Part shown: positions 30,009 to 38,800 of the stretch, in pieces
Layout: every line of letters begins with the position of its first letter
Numbering within the stretch: position 1 is the stretch's first letter
NCBI GenBank assembly: GCA_905221605.1
Contig: CAJNDS010000622.1
Coordinates: forward strand, 1 to 64,000
Length of the DNA stretch: 64,000 nt
Origin: Symbiodinium natans
Taxonomy: Eukaryota > Sar > Dinophyceae > Suessiales > Symbiodiniaceae
Direction of reading: 5' to 3'
Notes under the pieces: generated by a model
Database searches by the model: none
What the model was told of the DNA's origin: nothing
The model's input: only the letters and a program-made list of their open reading frames with translations
Program-made: the position numbers and the translations under genes

Positions 30009-32643
30009 TGCGTTGTCGGAAGCGGACAAGAGCATGATTGTCCTTAAGTGCCTTGACGTCGAAGTGAAAAGGTACATCCTGTTGCATGCAAAGATTGATT
30101 CCATGGAAGAGCTTGAGCGTGCGATCAAGTTTTACGATTCCAATGTGAAGGTTCTGACGTTTGCAGAAAAGGGAAAGGGGGATCATGCCAACCCGCTTCA
30201 ATTTCCTGAGGGAAAAGGAGACTGGAAGAAAGGTCGGAAGGGAGACGGAAAGGGAGGAAAGGACGGAAAGAAAGGCAAGAAAGGGGACGGAAAAGGGGGT
30301 AAAGGTGGAAAGGGAAATGAGCGTGATGGAGGAAAGGATGGAAAGAAAGGAAATGAACGAAAGAAAGACGGAAAAGGGAAAGAGAGTGACAAAGCAAATG
30401 CAACTCAGAACGACGCCAAGAAAGAAGAGCTGAAGAAGGCAAGGAAGTGTTTTACTTGCCACCAGACCGGACATTATGCGAAAGATTGCCCTCAGAAGCC
30501 TTCCAATCAGGGAGGCACAAGGCCGAATGTGGCAGGAGCTTTGTTAGAGCCGCAGGTCATTGCGGCAGCCGTGTTTGCGATGGACGCTGACGACTCGGAA
30601 GATGGTCGTTCGGAGTGTTCGCTTGAGTTGAGCGACCAAGAATGGGAAAGCTTTGTGCGGAACGTGCGTGATGGAGAAGTTGAGCGTGATTTTGATGTTG
30701 ACGAACATGATTTTGCGCATGGAACCTCGGGAAACGCATGTTGTGAGCATGAGCATGAGCGTGAGTTGTCGGACGCAAGCATAGCATGCATGGAATGCAG
30801 CAAGAACAGTAGTTCCGCAGATGTCGTCGGTCAGCTTGAGCGTGAAGGCGTTGGAAGTTGCATTATCTTGGAAAGCAAGGACAGTAGTTCCACAGATGTC
30901 GTCGGTCAGCTTGAGCGTGAAGGCGTTGAGAGCATAGGAGTAGCAACACATCATGCCCTCATGTGTCCGCAGCACGCCATGGCATTCTCACAAAGGAGCA
31001 CCGACGACGGCCTCTTCTTCCTCGTGGACTCAGGAGCGAGCGTGCATTTGCTTGCGGAGAGCCTGGTACGAGACGGTCATGTTCAAGTGGTGGAAGAACT
31101 TAGTGCAGAAGGCCCAGGCTGTGTCACTGCTACTGGAGCTCCCATAGAAGTTCGTCGAAAGGTTCGAGTACGAGCGATGTTTTTCTTGGAGCCTTCGAAA
31201 GCAACTAGTGAAGAGGTAGCATGTGTAGAGTTTGTGGCCCTCTTGGCGCCGGTACAGTTCTCCCTGTTGAGTCTTGGGTTGTTGTCGCAGAAAGGGTGGA
31301 ACGTAAATTTTAAACCCGGTGAGGCCAAGGTTCGCAACGGTAGGTACCAGTTTCGGACGCACTGGCAGCAGAATTGCTGTTGGCTTGAGATTCGGAGCAC
31401 AGGTCTCTTGTCTGAGAGTGTTAGGGTCGTCGTTGATAGGAGCTCAGAATCTCAGAGTTCGTCAATGCAGTGTTTTGCCCCGCAGTGTTCCAGCAGCAAG
31501 GGTTCGTCAGCAGGCCCAGTGCCCCACAACGTTCTTCTTCGTCGTTGCAAGATGGAGAGGCGAGTGAAAGGCTTCGAGTCCTCCAGCTCCGAGGGACGCG
31601 AAGAAAGGAAGAGGGCGCGGCAGAATCGAAAGGAGAAGCCAGTGGAGGAAGAGTCGATGGAAGTGGTGGGATCGAAGACCCACTTCACGGTGTTCCCGGT
31701 CGAGACCGCAATGCCCGTCGAGACCACAGTGCCCTTCGAGACCACAGTGCCCTTCGAGACCGCAGTGCCCGTCGAGACCACGGTGCCCGTCGAGACCCCA
31801 GAAAGCTCCCCGAAGATCTCCGGAAAGACCAAGACCGATCCTCCGACGCCAGAGACAAAGAAGAAGCCGAGGACGGAAGTGTTTTTGGTGCCCGCGGCCG
31901 GCAGCACCCAAGCAATGGAAGTGGGCGAGGGAGAGACGGAGGAGCAGATGAGAGTCAGGCTCACCCCGGCGGCGGAGAACCTGCCCCAGCCGAGGTTCAT
32001 GAGGTCAAAGGCGGAGGCAGTGCGCGTGCGTCGCCTGCTGAAGTACCGTGGAGGAGCAAGCGCGGCCAGCGCCAGCAGTGGGCCGAAGACCAAGGCGATG
32101 CCCAAGAAGAAGACGGTGATCCGCACCAAGGCGATGCCGAAGAAGAAGACGGTGATCCGCACCAAGGCCATGCCGAAGCCCCCGACGCATCACACCCAGA
32201 CCGTCCAGAGAGAGATCCCGCTGAGCAAAAAGGAAGTGAGGAGCCTCCCCATACTCACGTTGAAGGACCACCTGGACCACCACCACTATGCCGTCATGGA
32301 GGCCAACCGCGTCGCGAACCTGATGAAGCCCTTGGCGGTCGACCAGAAGGAGTTCCAGATCGAGAGCAGCGCCGTGATGATCACCAAGGATCGGGCTACG
32401 GTGACGAGTACCTCAAGACCACCGCCGACGCCGCCGAAAGTGCCCCCCCCGTTGGAAGTGGGCACGGTCTACCTCACTCAGGGAGATCAACAACGAGGAA
32501 GAGCATCACGTTTGCCAGCACCGCCGGCACCTCCGACACCAGCACCGGGAAGCAAAGGCACGACGACAGCCCCAACGCCTCCTCCGGAACCGGAGACACC
32601 ACGTTCCTCTGCGTCTTCCTGGAGCATGGTGACGAACAAGTGA
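29989..32643 (+). CDS. element B Gag end, CCHC knuckle, aspartic protease and linker
   Basis: 884-codon frame covering the Gag C-terminal part, a K/G-rich stretch, one zinc knuckle (CFTCHQTGHYAKDC, about 30447), an acidic region with a duplicated SS-DVVGQLEREGV unit, the retropepsin motif VDSGAS (about 31027), LLSLG, a PVET repeat (about 31700-31800), a KTKAMPKKKTVIR repeat (about 32090-32170), and a P-rich tail ending SSWSMVTNK. Gag and protease are in one frame, unlike element A. The stop is at 32641-32643, inside the overlapping -1 frame that carries integrase. Its product would be the Gag-protease part of the polyprotein. Confidence 0.85.
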   Translation: MSSFPDLALSEADKSMIVLKCLDVEVKRYILLHAKIDSMEELERAIKFYDSNVKVLTFAEKGKGDHANPLQFPEGKGDWKKGRKGDGKGGKDGKKGKKGDGKGGKGGKGNERDGGKDGKKGNERKKDGKGKESDKANATQNDAKKEELKKARKCFTCHQTGHYAKDCPQKPSNQGGTRPNVAGALLEPQVIAAAVFAMDADDSEDGRSECSLELSDQEWESFVRNVRDGEVERDFDVDEHDFAHGTSGNACCEHEHERELSDASIACMECSKNSSSADVVGQLEREGVGSCIILESKDSSSTDVVGQLEREGVESIGVATHHALMCPQHAMAFSQRSTDDGLFFLVDSGASVHLLAESLVRDGHVQVVEELSAEGPGCVTATGAPIEVRRKVRVRAMFFLEPSKATSEEVACVEFVALLAPVQFSLLSLGLLSQKGWNVNFKPGEAKVRNGRYQFRTHWQQNCCWLEIRSTGLLSESVRVVVDRSSESQSSSMQCFAPQCSSSKGSSAGPVPHNVLLRRCKMERRVKGFESSSSEGREERKRARQNRKEKPVEEESMEVVGSKTHFTVFPVETAMPVETTVPFETTVPFETAVPVETTVPVETPESSPKISGKTKTDPPTPETKKKPRTEVFLVPAAGSTQAMEVGEGETEEQMRVRLTPAAENLPQPRFMRSKAEAVRVRRLLKYRGGASAASASSGPKTKAMPKKKTVIRTKAMPKKKTVIRTKAMPKPPTHHTQTVQREIPLSKKEVRSLPILTLKDHLDHHHYAVMEANRVANLMKPLAVDQKEFQIESSAVMITKDRATVTSTSRPPPTPPKVPPPLEVGTVYLTQGDQQRGRASRLPAPPAPPTPAPGSKGTTTAPTPPPEPETPRSSASSWSMVTNK

Positions 32644-35600
32644 CAGAGCCGAAGCGATCGGAGCAGAAACATGTGCGTGCGGAACTTGGGTTGGCAGGAG
32701 TTGAGCGTGAGTTGGTTGTTGGTGTTGAGGGAGAGGGAGAACGAGTTGAGCGTGGTTCCTTGGGCGAAGTTGAGCGTGAAGCATTAGGAGAAGTAGGAGC
32801 TTGGTGGCTTGCTGGCGACTCCGAAGTGTTGTCCGAGCTTGACTGGAAGAATGCACGGAATGAGCATGTCTTGCGTTCTCATGTTCCCTACAACTCGTCT
32901 TGTGAGGAGTGCCGTCGTGCTCGCTCGCTACAACCAGCTCGAAAGCGAGACCCAGCAGAGGCACCGAGAAGGGAAGTGCAGGCAGACAAGATGTTTGTGC
33001 GTGGAGCATGGTATGTTGTGCTTGTGCTTGTGTCGTGCTTTTGCTTGGGCGTGATACCTTGGAACCCTGGAACCGACAGCATGCGCGTGAGTGCAGTCAA
33101 GTGGTTTAGATCCGTTGGCATGCTTGGGTCCGAGCCTGTTGTGATTAGTTTGCGTTCAGATGGTGAACCAGCCTTGATTTCTTTCTTGCAAGACTGCGCA
33201 AAGGAGCTCCCCGCAGCATCGGTCGAGAAAGTGCCAGTGGATCGGCACGCTCCGTCTGCAGAAAGAGGCATTAGGACCGTGAGAGAGCTTGCGAATGTGC
33301 AGTTGGTGCAGTTGGAGAAGGCAGGTTTGAGCGTGTGTGGACCAGCAATGCCATATCTGTTGTCTCATGTTGCCACAGCACACAATAGGTATTCGCTAGA
33401 AGACGGCAGCGGCTTGACGCCCGAACAAAGATTTAGACAGAAGGCCATCACCCCACACCCGATGTATGTGTTTGGTGCCACTGTCTTGGCTGTACCGCCA
33501 CCATCGTTGCGGAACCGAGTGACCGGAAGAATGGTGAAGGGAGCGTATCTTGGACCCGAAGTCGGATCAGGGTCGCATTGGGTGCGCGTTCAGACCAACG
33601 ACGGCCAGCTCAGGGTGATGAGATCGCCAAAAGTTCACATGGTGGTCCCGATGAGATTTGAGATGGGTCTGGTAAAGGGGGTGTTGAAGATACTTCCTGG
33701 AAGGCCCCGACCGCCTCAAGAAGAAGCGCTGCCTGTAGACCAGCTTAAGCACCTCCCGCTGCCGGACACCAACCTCCGTGGACCCACGCCTGAGTGGATT
33801 GAGAAATATGGACCCACGCCGAAATGCAGGGCATGCCGAGCGAGATTGCCAAAGGGGGTGATCGAGAGCACTCTGCGACACACTGAGAAGTGCAGAGCTA
33901 GGTATGCGAAATTTGTGCGTGAACAGTTTGATTCCGGAACATATGTGTTGACGGATGAGGGCGCGCAACATGATGACGGCGCAGGCATTGGTGACCTTGA
34001 GTTTGGTGAGGACGTTGAGCGTGAAGTTGAGCATGACACTGTTGTACATGGTAACCTAGTTGAGCGTGCGTTGGCCGGTGAGGATGTGCCAGAGTTGGAG
34101 CTGCCCGGAGATGTATCCGGAGGAGGCCTGTCAGAAGCAGAACCCGACTACGAGCCCGGGGAAGCTGCGGAGGACGAAGAAAGGGGACCTCTGGAGGATT
34201 ACGTGGTGGCTGAAGAAGACTTGATGACGGTTGAGTCAGAACCGCTTGAGCACGCGCCTGAGGATGCCATGATGGAAATCGCGAGCCGAGTTAGTGAACG
34301 CGAGGCAGTGTTCGCAGCTACTCCACCTGGTAGAGAAGAAGTTGTCACTCTGGGAGGAGGACAGGTGAGAGTCGCCAAGCCGTCTGGGTCACGAGACGAC
34401 GTGACGGAAGTGTCGCTTGACTTAGAGGAGACGTACGCCGGAATGCTTCGCGAGTTGGCAGCTCTGGAATCATTGTCTGTTGGTGATCTGATCTCTGAGA
34501 GTGAACTGCCGCCAAAGAAGAGAGTCATCTCTACACGCTGGGTGGTGGCAGACAAGCGTGAACGAGTAGACGGAAAGGAAAAACGTCTGGTACGCTGCAG
34601 AGTGGTGGCAAGAGACTTTGCTGCAGGCCTCTCTGCGGCGCAACTTGGATTGAGTTCTCCCACAGCAAGTGCGGAGGCCTTGAAGATCTTCTTGGCCTAC
34701 GCTGGAGCCGTAGGAAACAACATCCTAGGCCTGGACGTATCAACCGCGTTCTTGTTTGCGGAGTTGATCGGAGAAGAGATCATAATCATGTTACCAGATG
34801 GTTGCAGAGGACTAAATGGCGAGCGTCTTTTCATGAGATTGAGGAAAGCCCTTTATGGGTTGAGATCGGCCTCATTACACTGGACTCGTCATCTGTCGCG
34901 CCTACTCAAGAAGATGTTCAACATGACCCCGTGCGAGACGGAGGCATGCCTCTTCGCAGGCACGTACAAGCAGCACAAAGTGCTCATCTTGGCTTACGTC
35001 GACGATATCTTGATCACCTGCAGCTCGGATCAGGTGATGCATGAGATGATAGAGCGCCTGCGAGGTGAGCTGAAGCTGAAGGTGACGGCAGAATTGGACA
35101 AGGACAAGAAGATCGTCTTCCTAGGACGAAACATAGTGAGAACCGAGGTGGGAGGCGATATCCATTTTGGAATGGATGAGTCCTATATCGCGGACATTCT
35201 TGGAGAGTACCAGTTGGAGAACGCGAAGCCGCAGCCTACTCCACCCAGTCTCCGAGACATGTTCGACAAGGCGATGGACGATCCCACGGAGCAAGCACCG
35301 TTGAGCCCAGAGGCAGCAGGCAGATACCGGCGAGCTCTTGGGAAGTTGGCATGGTTGGCGACAACAAGGGCCGACATGCCTTACTGGGTGAGCATGCTGT
35401 CGCGCGGACAGGCAAACCCGTTACAAGTGCACGAGAAGGCCATGCGTGCAACGCTGAGATACCTGAAGACTGTCGCCGGGTACTACCAGTTGTTTCCCCG
35501 ACAGTCGAAGGACGAGCTGCGACTTTGCGCGTTTGTTGATGTGTCCTGGGGATCGGAGCGATCCGTTTCCCGCCGATCGATATCAGGCGGATGCATCATG

Positions 35601-36116
35601 TTAGGCAGGGCGTGCATAAAGAGCTGGAGCAGGCTCCAACAAGCTGTGGCTTTGTCTTCCGCCGAGAGTGAATTATACGCTTTGGTCGAGGGATCGAAGG
35701 AAGCGTTGGGCGTGAGATGCGCTATAGGACATATCTTCGACAACCTTGTAAGCTTGAAACCCCAGATCTTTTGTGATTCCGAGGCTGCGGTAAACATAAG
35801 CAAGATGGAAGGGCTCAGGAAGCTTAGGCGCATAGAGCTCCGTTCATGCTTTGTGCAGTCTGAAGTGCAGATGGGAAATATCTTGGTGGTTTCAATCAAG
35901 GGTGAGCACAATCCTGCGGATCTACACACCAAGAACCTCGATATCCATACGACCATGAAGCACATGAAGTCCATTGGTTTGGTCGAGTTCACCCTTCCCA
36001 AGTTCGAGAAAGGAGCAACCGCTTTTGCCTCGGCCTTGCAAGCTTGTGTCGCGCGTGGTGAGGTTACGTCTTTGCCTGAGCGTGGAAAGTGGAAGCAGGG
36101 TACTGTAGGTGGTTGA
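31470..36116 (+). CDS. pol: element B integrase, reverse transcriptase and RNase H ORF
   Basis: Open for 1548 codons, but the first ~1.1 kb overlaps the protease/linker frame and is probably not used; recognisable protein starts near 32640. Domains in order: HHCC (HVLRSH, CEEC, about 32862-32913); integrase DDE with QADKMF (about 32985), RSDGEPA (about 33159) and SAERGIRTVRE (about 33261); C2HC motif CRACRARLPKG...HTEKC (about 33825-33910); acidic spacer; RT with DVSTAFLFAEL, LRKALYGLR and YVDD (34994-35005); RNase H with FVDVSWG, SSAESELYAL and FCDSEAA. All catalytic residues I can check are present, so this is the better-preserved pol of the two elements. The order integrase-RT is the copia order. 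Confidence 0.92.
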   Translation: MFCPAVFQQQGFVSRPSAPQRSSSSLQDGEASERLRVLQLRGTRRKEEGAAESKGEASGGRVDGSGGIEDPLHGVPGRDRNARRDHSALRDHSALRDRSARRDHGARRDPRKLPEDLRKDQDRSSDARDKEEAEDGSVFGARGRQHPSNGSGRGRDGGADESQAHPGGGEPAPAEVHEVKGGGSARASPAEVPWRSKRGQRQQWAEDQGDAQEEDGDPHQGDAEEEDGDPHQGHAEAPDASHPDRPERDPAEQKGSEEPPHTHVEGPPGPPPLCRHGGQPRREPDEALGGRPEGVPDREQRRDDHQGSGYGDEYLKTTADAAESAPPVGSGHGLPHSGRSTTRKSITFASTAGTSDTSTGKQRHDDSPNASSGTGDTTFLCVFLEHGDEQVTEPKRSEQKHVRAELGLAGVERELVVGVEGEGERVERGSLGEVEREALGEVGAWWLAGDSEVLSELDWKNARNEHVLRSHVPYNSSCEECRRARSLQPARKRDPAEAPRREVQADKMFVRGAWYVVLVLVSCFCLGVIPWNPGTDSMRVSAVKWFRSVGMLGSEPVVISLRSDGEPALISFLQDCAKELPAASVEKVPVDRHAPSAERGIRTVRELANVQLVQLEKAGLSVCGPAMPYLLSHVATAHNRYSLEDGSGLTPEQRFRQKAITPHPMYVFGATVLAVPPPSLRNRVTGRMVKGAYLGPEVGSGSHWVRVQTNDGQLRVMRSPKVHMVVPMRFEMGLVKGVLKILPGRPRPPQEEALPVDQLKHLPLPDTNLRGPTPEWIEKYGPTPKCRACRARLPKGVIESTLRHTEKCRARYAKFVREQFDSGTYVLTDEGAQHDDGAGIGDLEFGEDVEREVEHDTVVHGNLVERALAGEDVPELELPGDVSGGGLSEAEPDYEPGEAAEDEERGPLEDYVVAEEDLMTVESEPLEHAPEDAMMEIASRVSEREAVFAATPPGREEVVTLGGGQVRVAKPSGSRDDVTEVSLDLEETYAGMLRELAALESLSVGDLISESELPPKKRVISTRWVVADKRERVDGKEKRLVRCRVVARDFAAGLSAAQLGLSSPTASAEALKIFLAYAGAVGNNILGLDVSTAFLFAELIGEEIIIMLPDGCRGLNGERLFMRLRKALYGLRSASLHWTRHLSRLLKKMFNMTPCETEACLFAGTYKQHKVLILAYVDDILITCSSDQVMHEMIERLRGELKLKVTAELDKDKKIVFLGRNIVRTEVGGDIHFGMDESYIADILGEYQLENAKPQPTPPSLRDMFDKAMDDPTEQAPLSPEAAGRYRRALGKLAWLATTRADMPYWVSMLSRGQANPLQVHEKAMRATLRYLKTVAGYYQLFPRQSKDELRLCAFVDVSWGSERSVSRRSISGGCIMLGRACIKSWSRLQQAVALSSAESELYALVEGSKEALGVRCAIGHIFDNLVSLKPQIFCDSEAAVNISKMEGLRKLRRIELRSCFVQSEVQMGNILVVSIKGEHNPADLHTKNLDIHTTMKHMKSIGLVEFTLPKFEKGATAFASALQACVARGEVTSLPERGKWKQGTVGG

Positions 36117-36757
36117 TGATCGAGTTCTGTGCGCCTCTTCTATCCACGTTTTCGAGAGTTGCTGTCGACGAGTTCCCTTCTGTGCACGTGGTGACGGTGA
36201 CGGAGTCGGACGACGCCAGGAGAGCGGACACGGTTGCAGCCTTGAAAAGCTTGTGCGTGGAAGCGATTCGACAGAACATGCGCGTGTACCTGTGGAGCAG
36301 CGCGCCCTGCACCGGTGGTTGCCCATATCAGCGTATGTGGTTGCAGAATGGCGGAGAAGCACACCGTGTGCGCATAAGCAGTCTGCTTGATACACACAGG
36401 AAGTTGTGGAAATCGCTACTGAGCTTGGTGCCGTTTGTGCATGCTTGGAGCATAGAATGGCCCTGGAGGTGTCAATACTGGACATGGAACCAAACTCGAA
36501 GCTTTCTAGAAGGTCAAAAACACCCTATCTATGAGTGTATGGTTGAAGCTTGTGCACTTAACATGCGAGGGAGAGACGATCTGTTGATCCGAAAGCAGTG
36601 GAAAGTAGTCTGTACTCTTCCCCAGCTCGCTAAGGTCCTCGACGTCATTAGGTGCACCAAGGACCACCGCCACTCTGAGAGGTTTGACCTGAGAGCTACC
36701 CAGCACTACCCCGAGTCGTTGTGCAAGATCGTTCTTCGTATTATTTCCAGTTTGTAA
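36089..36757 (+). CDS. element B methyltransferase-like ORF downstream of RNase H
   Basis: 222 codons, overlapping the end of pol in another frame, with no ATG at the 5' end (GTG at 36089; first in-frame ATG at 36116, just before EFCAP). In element A the same domain is fused in frame to RNase H, so a frame change probably separated them here. Conserved with A: EFCAP, VTVTESDD, VYLWSSAPCTGGC, HRKLWK, HAWSIEWP, QYWTWNQT, MRGRDDLLI, H-x-H (DHRHS), RATQHYPES. The PC after a hydrophobic strand and the later IEWP recall motifs IV and VI of cytosine-5 methyltransferases (inference). It is shorter than a full enzyme of that family, which suggests a reduced or repurposed fold. Confidence 0.65.
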   Translation: MEAGYCRWLMIEFCAPLLSTFSRVAVDEFPSVHVVTVTESDDARRADTVAALKSLCVEAIRQNMRVYLWSSAPCTGGCPYQRMWLQNGGEAHRVRISSLLDTHRKLWKSLLSLVPFVHAWSIEWPWRCQYWTWNQTRSFLEGQKHPIYECMVEACALNMRGRDDLLIRKQWKVVCTLPQLAKVLDVIRCTKDHRHSERFDLRATQHYPESLCKIVLRIISSL

Positions 36758-36808
36758 AGCCGTTTTACCTCAAGCAAACCCGCTGTCTGTGTATAGGGAG
36801 GAGCCGCT

Positions 36809-37177
36809 ATGTCGCTTGTTGAGCGTGTAGGGTTGTTGGCAACTAGCGTGGAGAACCGTCTGAGAGTTTGGACAGTGTTGCAACCCTTGGAGCAGCAAGT
36901 GATTGTGCTCTTGTTGGTGACAGCTGTGTGTAGTCTTTTGCTTGGAATGAGCTGCGTCGGCTGTGCGTGGGGTTTGTCGATGTCTAGGCATAGAACAAAG
37001 AAGGCAGGAGTCTTCCCGGGACATGTCTTCTTCTCGCCGTGCGGTGATTGCTATCACCTGAAGGATGACTGTCACACGTTGAGGAACAGGCCTACGGTTA
37101 AGAACCTTTGCACGTATTGCTTGGACAGGGGCGTTTTCGAGGCCCAGCGGGCAAACATCCCACGGCCAACGCGCTAA
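36809..37177 (+). CDS. element B ORF3: membrane segment plus zinc-type motif
   Basis: 122 codons from ATG 36809, 52 nt after the previous stop, ending 26 nt before the polypurine tract. One hydrophobic segment (about residues 31-55, VIVLLLVTAVCSLLLGMSCV) is followed by a short basic stretch and then a compact motif with C, H, C and C-x2-C: GDCYHLKDDCHTLRN...LCTYCLD. The spacing H-x4-C...C-x2-C is shared with element A ORF3 (FHVRSNCPALRN, CEFCLEYL). I do not recognise a named family. The C/H pattern suggests metal binding, and the single hydrophobic segment suggests membrane attachment. Its place after pol recalls the env-like position of some LTR elements, but nothing here looks like a fusion protein. 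Confidence 0.65.
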   Translation: MSLVERVGLLATSVENRLRVWTVLQPLEQQVIVLLLVTAVCSLLLGMSCVGCAWGLSMSRHRTKKAGVFPGHVFFSPCGDCYHLKDDCHTLRNRPTVKNLCTYCLDRGVFEAQRANIPRPTR

Positions 37178-37203
37178 GCGCTGAGGCTTCGAGCTTCGAG
37201 CCC

Positions 37204-37211
37204 AAAGGGGG
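37204..37211 (+). other. element B polypurine tract
   Basis: AAAGGGGG directly upstream of the 3' LTR. Confidence 0.75.
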
Positions 37212-37605
37212 TGTAGATAGTCAACGTTTTTGTGGGCTCTCAGTTTGAGTAGGAAGTGTGTAGTATAGAGGTCAGCTCTGTTTTCCTGCGTTGACACGGT
37301 TTTAGAGTGTTTTGCATCTGTTTGGAGCTGTGCACGCACCTTGAGTGGCATTTGAGTTGTGTGAGCTGTCTGCGACTATGCAGCTTCAGTTTTGGAGAGT
37401 GTTTAAAGCCCAGTGTTTGACTTAGGGAGCCCCACATGCAAACGCATGTTGTTTGGCTCAAGACCGGAGTCGTGTTTCAGTGCGAGAAGGCTGAAAGAAG
37501 TGTTTGGGGTACCTGTGAGCTGTGTGACTGTGAGGGGTTACTTGCACTTGTTACTTTGGGACACGAGTGAGTTGCTTGTCCTTTGCGTGACTTTGGTCTT
37601 TTACG
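37212..37605 (+). mobile_element. element B 3' LTR
   Basis: 394 bp from TGTAGATAG to CTTTTACG, followed by CTTTG (37606-37610). Ends are TG...CG as in element A. It shares TTTGGCTCAAG (37452-37462) with the element A LTR at a similar offset. Confidence 0.88.
37452..37462 (+). promoter_or_regulatory. spliced-leader 3'-end word in the element B LTR
   Basis: TTTGGCTCAAG, the last 11 nt of the dinoflagellate spliced leader, at LTR position 241-251. In the element A LTR the same word is at position 253-263. The 5' LTR copy of B has TTTGGCTTAAG (19744-19754). Confidence 0.4.
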
Positions 37606-37610
37606 CTTTG
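37606..37610. other. target-site duplication of element B, right
   Basis: CTTTG, matching 19606-19610. Confidence 0.75.
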
Positions 37611-38500
37611 CGAAGCAGTCGGCCGCGGGCCCACAGAATGAAAATATCCAAATGCAAAATAAGCTGCGAAGAGCGATGGAATCAACAGCCTCTTAGCTTC
37701 TCTCAGTAGCCCCGCTGGCTAATTACCATGGGTAGGAGGATTCAGTGGGGCGAACACCTGTCGAATTGGAATCGACACTGCCCTGGTGAACTGTGTTTGG
37801 AATGTCGCCTTGCAAATGACTCTTACAAAAGCACTTGGCGCTTTTTTGGCTGTGTGCAATCATTTGAAATGATGTCAGTTGCTGTGGGTGTTGCTACCAA
37901 CAGTCCAACTTTGGTTTGCGTGGGCTCGCACCGTCAGAGGTTGGAATGCCGGCAATGGTAGCGGATTTGTGACTTCCAGCAGGTTGCTCATTTGACCTTA
38001 GATTGCCTGAAGATTGCGTGATGGTGTTTGTTCTTCGGCACATAATCGCATTGTGCGGCTTTTCCACACGACTTGGTGCTGCTATGGCTGCTCTGGGACT
38101 GTTTTTCTGGCGATCCGTTTCACACCAAGTTCAAAGACACACAGGAACGGCTTACTGTGCTGCTGATTTTCACAAGGAGGTGAGGTAGATGAGCAGGCGG
38201 AATTCGTGCTGTGTTGAAAGAGCACAGACTTCTGTTTTGAGCGTTCGGACCTGTTCTCAGCCGTCTCTCAACCAAGTTTTCCTATGACGCTGCCGGAAGC
38301 AGAGAAGCACCGCCAGTCATCCTTGTGGACCCTCCCTGCGTGGCGGGTGAAGCATCCCCAGCTTCATTGTGTTAGAAGTGCGACAGAAGCTCTGGAGAAA
38401 GGTTCTTAGCCCCATTGTCAGAAATCCCTTAAAAGCTCCGGAAAAGGTCCCTCGAATCACTTTCGAAGCTCTGGAGGAACCTAGCTCCAGTCTGAACAGC
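37611..38500. other. repeat-derived sequence, no gene recognised
   Basis: Holds scattered words of the 15.7-18.1 kb repeat (CCGCTGGCTAATTACCATGGG near 37712) and a copy of the tail motif (GCTTACTGTGCTGCTGATTT, about 38148-38167). No frame is convincing. Confidence 0.45.
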
Positions 38501-38507
38501 TTTGCAG

Positions 38508-38800
38508 TGAATTTGTTCTTCGAGTCTTTTCAAAGAAATTATATTTTCCGAAAACACCATAACATGCTGCCTTTTTCTTCTTGTTCAAGAAGTATATTTA
38601 TCTTTCCATTCTGACTGACAAAATTTTGAATTAGCAACTTTAAAACGAGCTTTGCCAAAAAAAACTTGTTTTTCACGTTGGCCGCGGTTTTGTATGGTGT
38701 TTTTGGACATGTTGGTGTTTTTGATTTCTGAGATAGATGAGTTTGGTTGATGGCAAAAAGTTAATAAGGCTCGTCTTGTTTTCAGTTCTCTTTTGTCGGT
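38508..38800. repeat. dispersed repeat, second copy at 48417-48510
   Basis: AATTTGTTCTTCGAGTCTTT near the start, and GTTTGGTTGATGGCAAAAAG then CTCGTCTTGTTTTCAG at 38740-38785, match 48417-48505 in the same order with an internal length difference. No coding sequence. Confidence 0.6.

Larger units (their letters stand above)
19611..37605 (+). mobile_element. Ty1/copia-type LTR retrotransposon B (older, interrupted by element A)
   Basis: Bounded by CTTTG duplications. The 5' LTR is 19611-19832 plus 28748-28808, split by insertion of element A; the 3' LTR is 37212-37605. The internal part 28809-37211 has gag, CCHC knuckle, aspartic protease, integrase, RT with YVDD, RNase H, a methyltransferase-like ORF and a membrane/zinc ORF. 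The order integrase before RT identifies the copia type. Frame breaks in gag and a longer, more diverged LTR pair than element A show it is the older insertion. The 5' LTR also lacks about 110 bp present near the start of the 3' LTR. Confidence 0.9.

Noticed and set aside
31470-32600. First ~375 codons of the long element-B pol frame as real protein
   Set aside because: The overlapping frame carries the protease and linker conserved with element A. This frame reads low-complexity R/E/D/H-rich sequence typical of a shadow.
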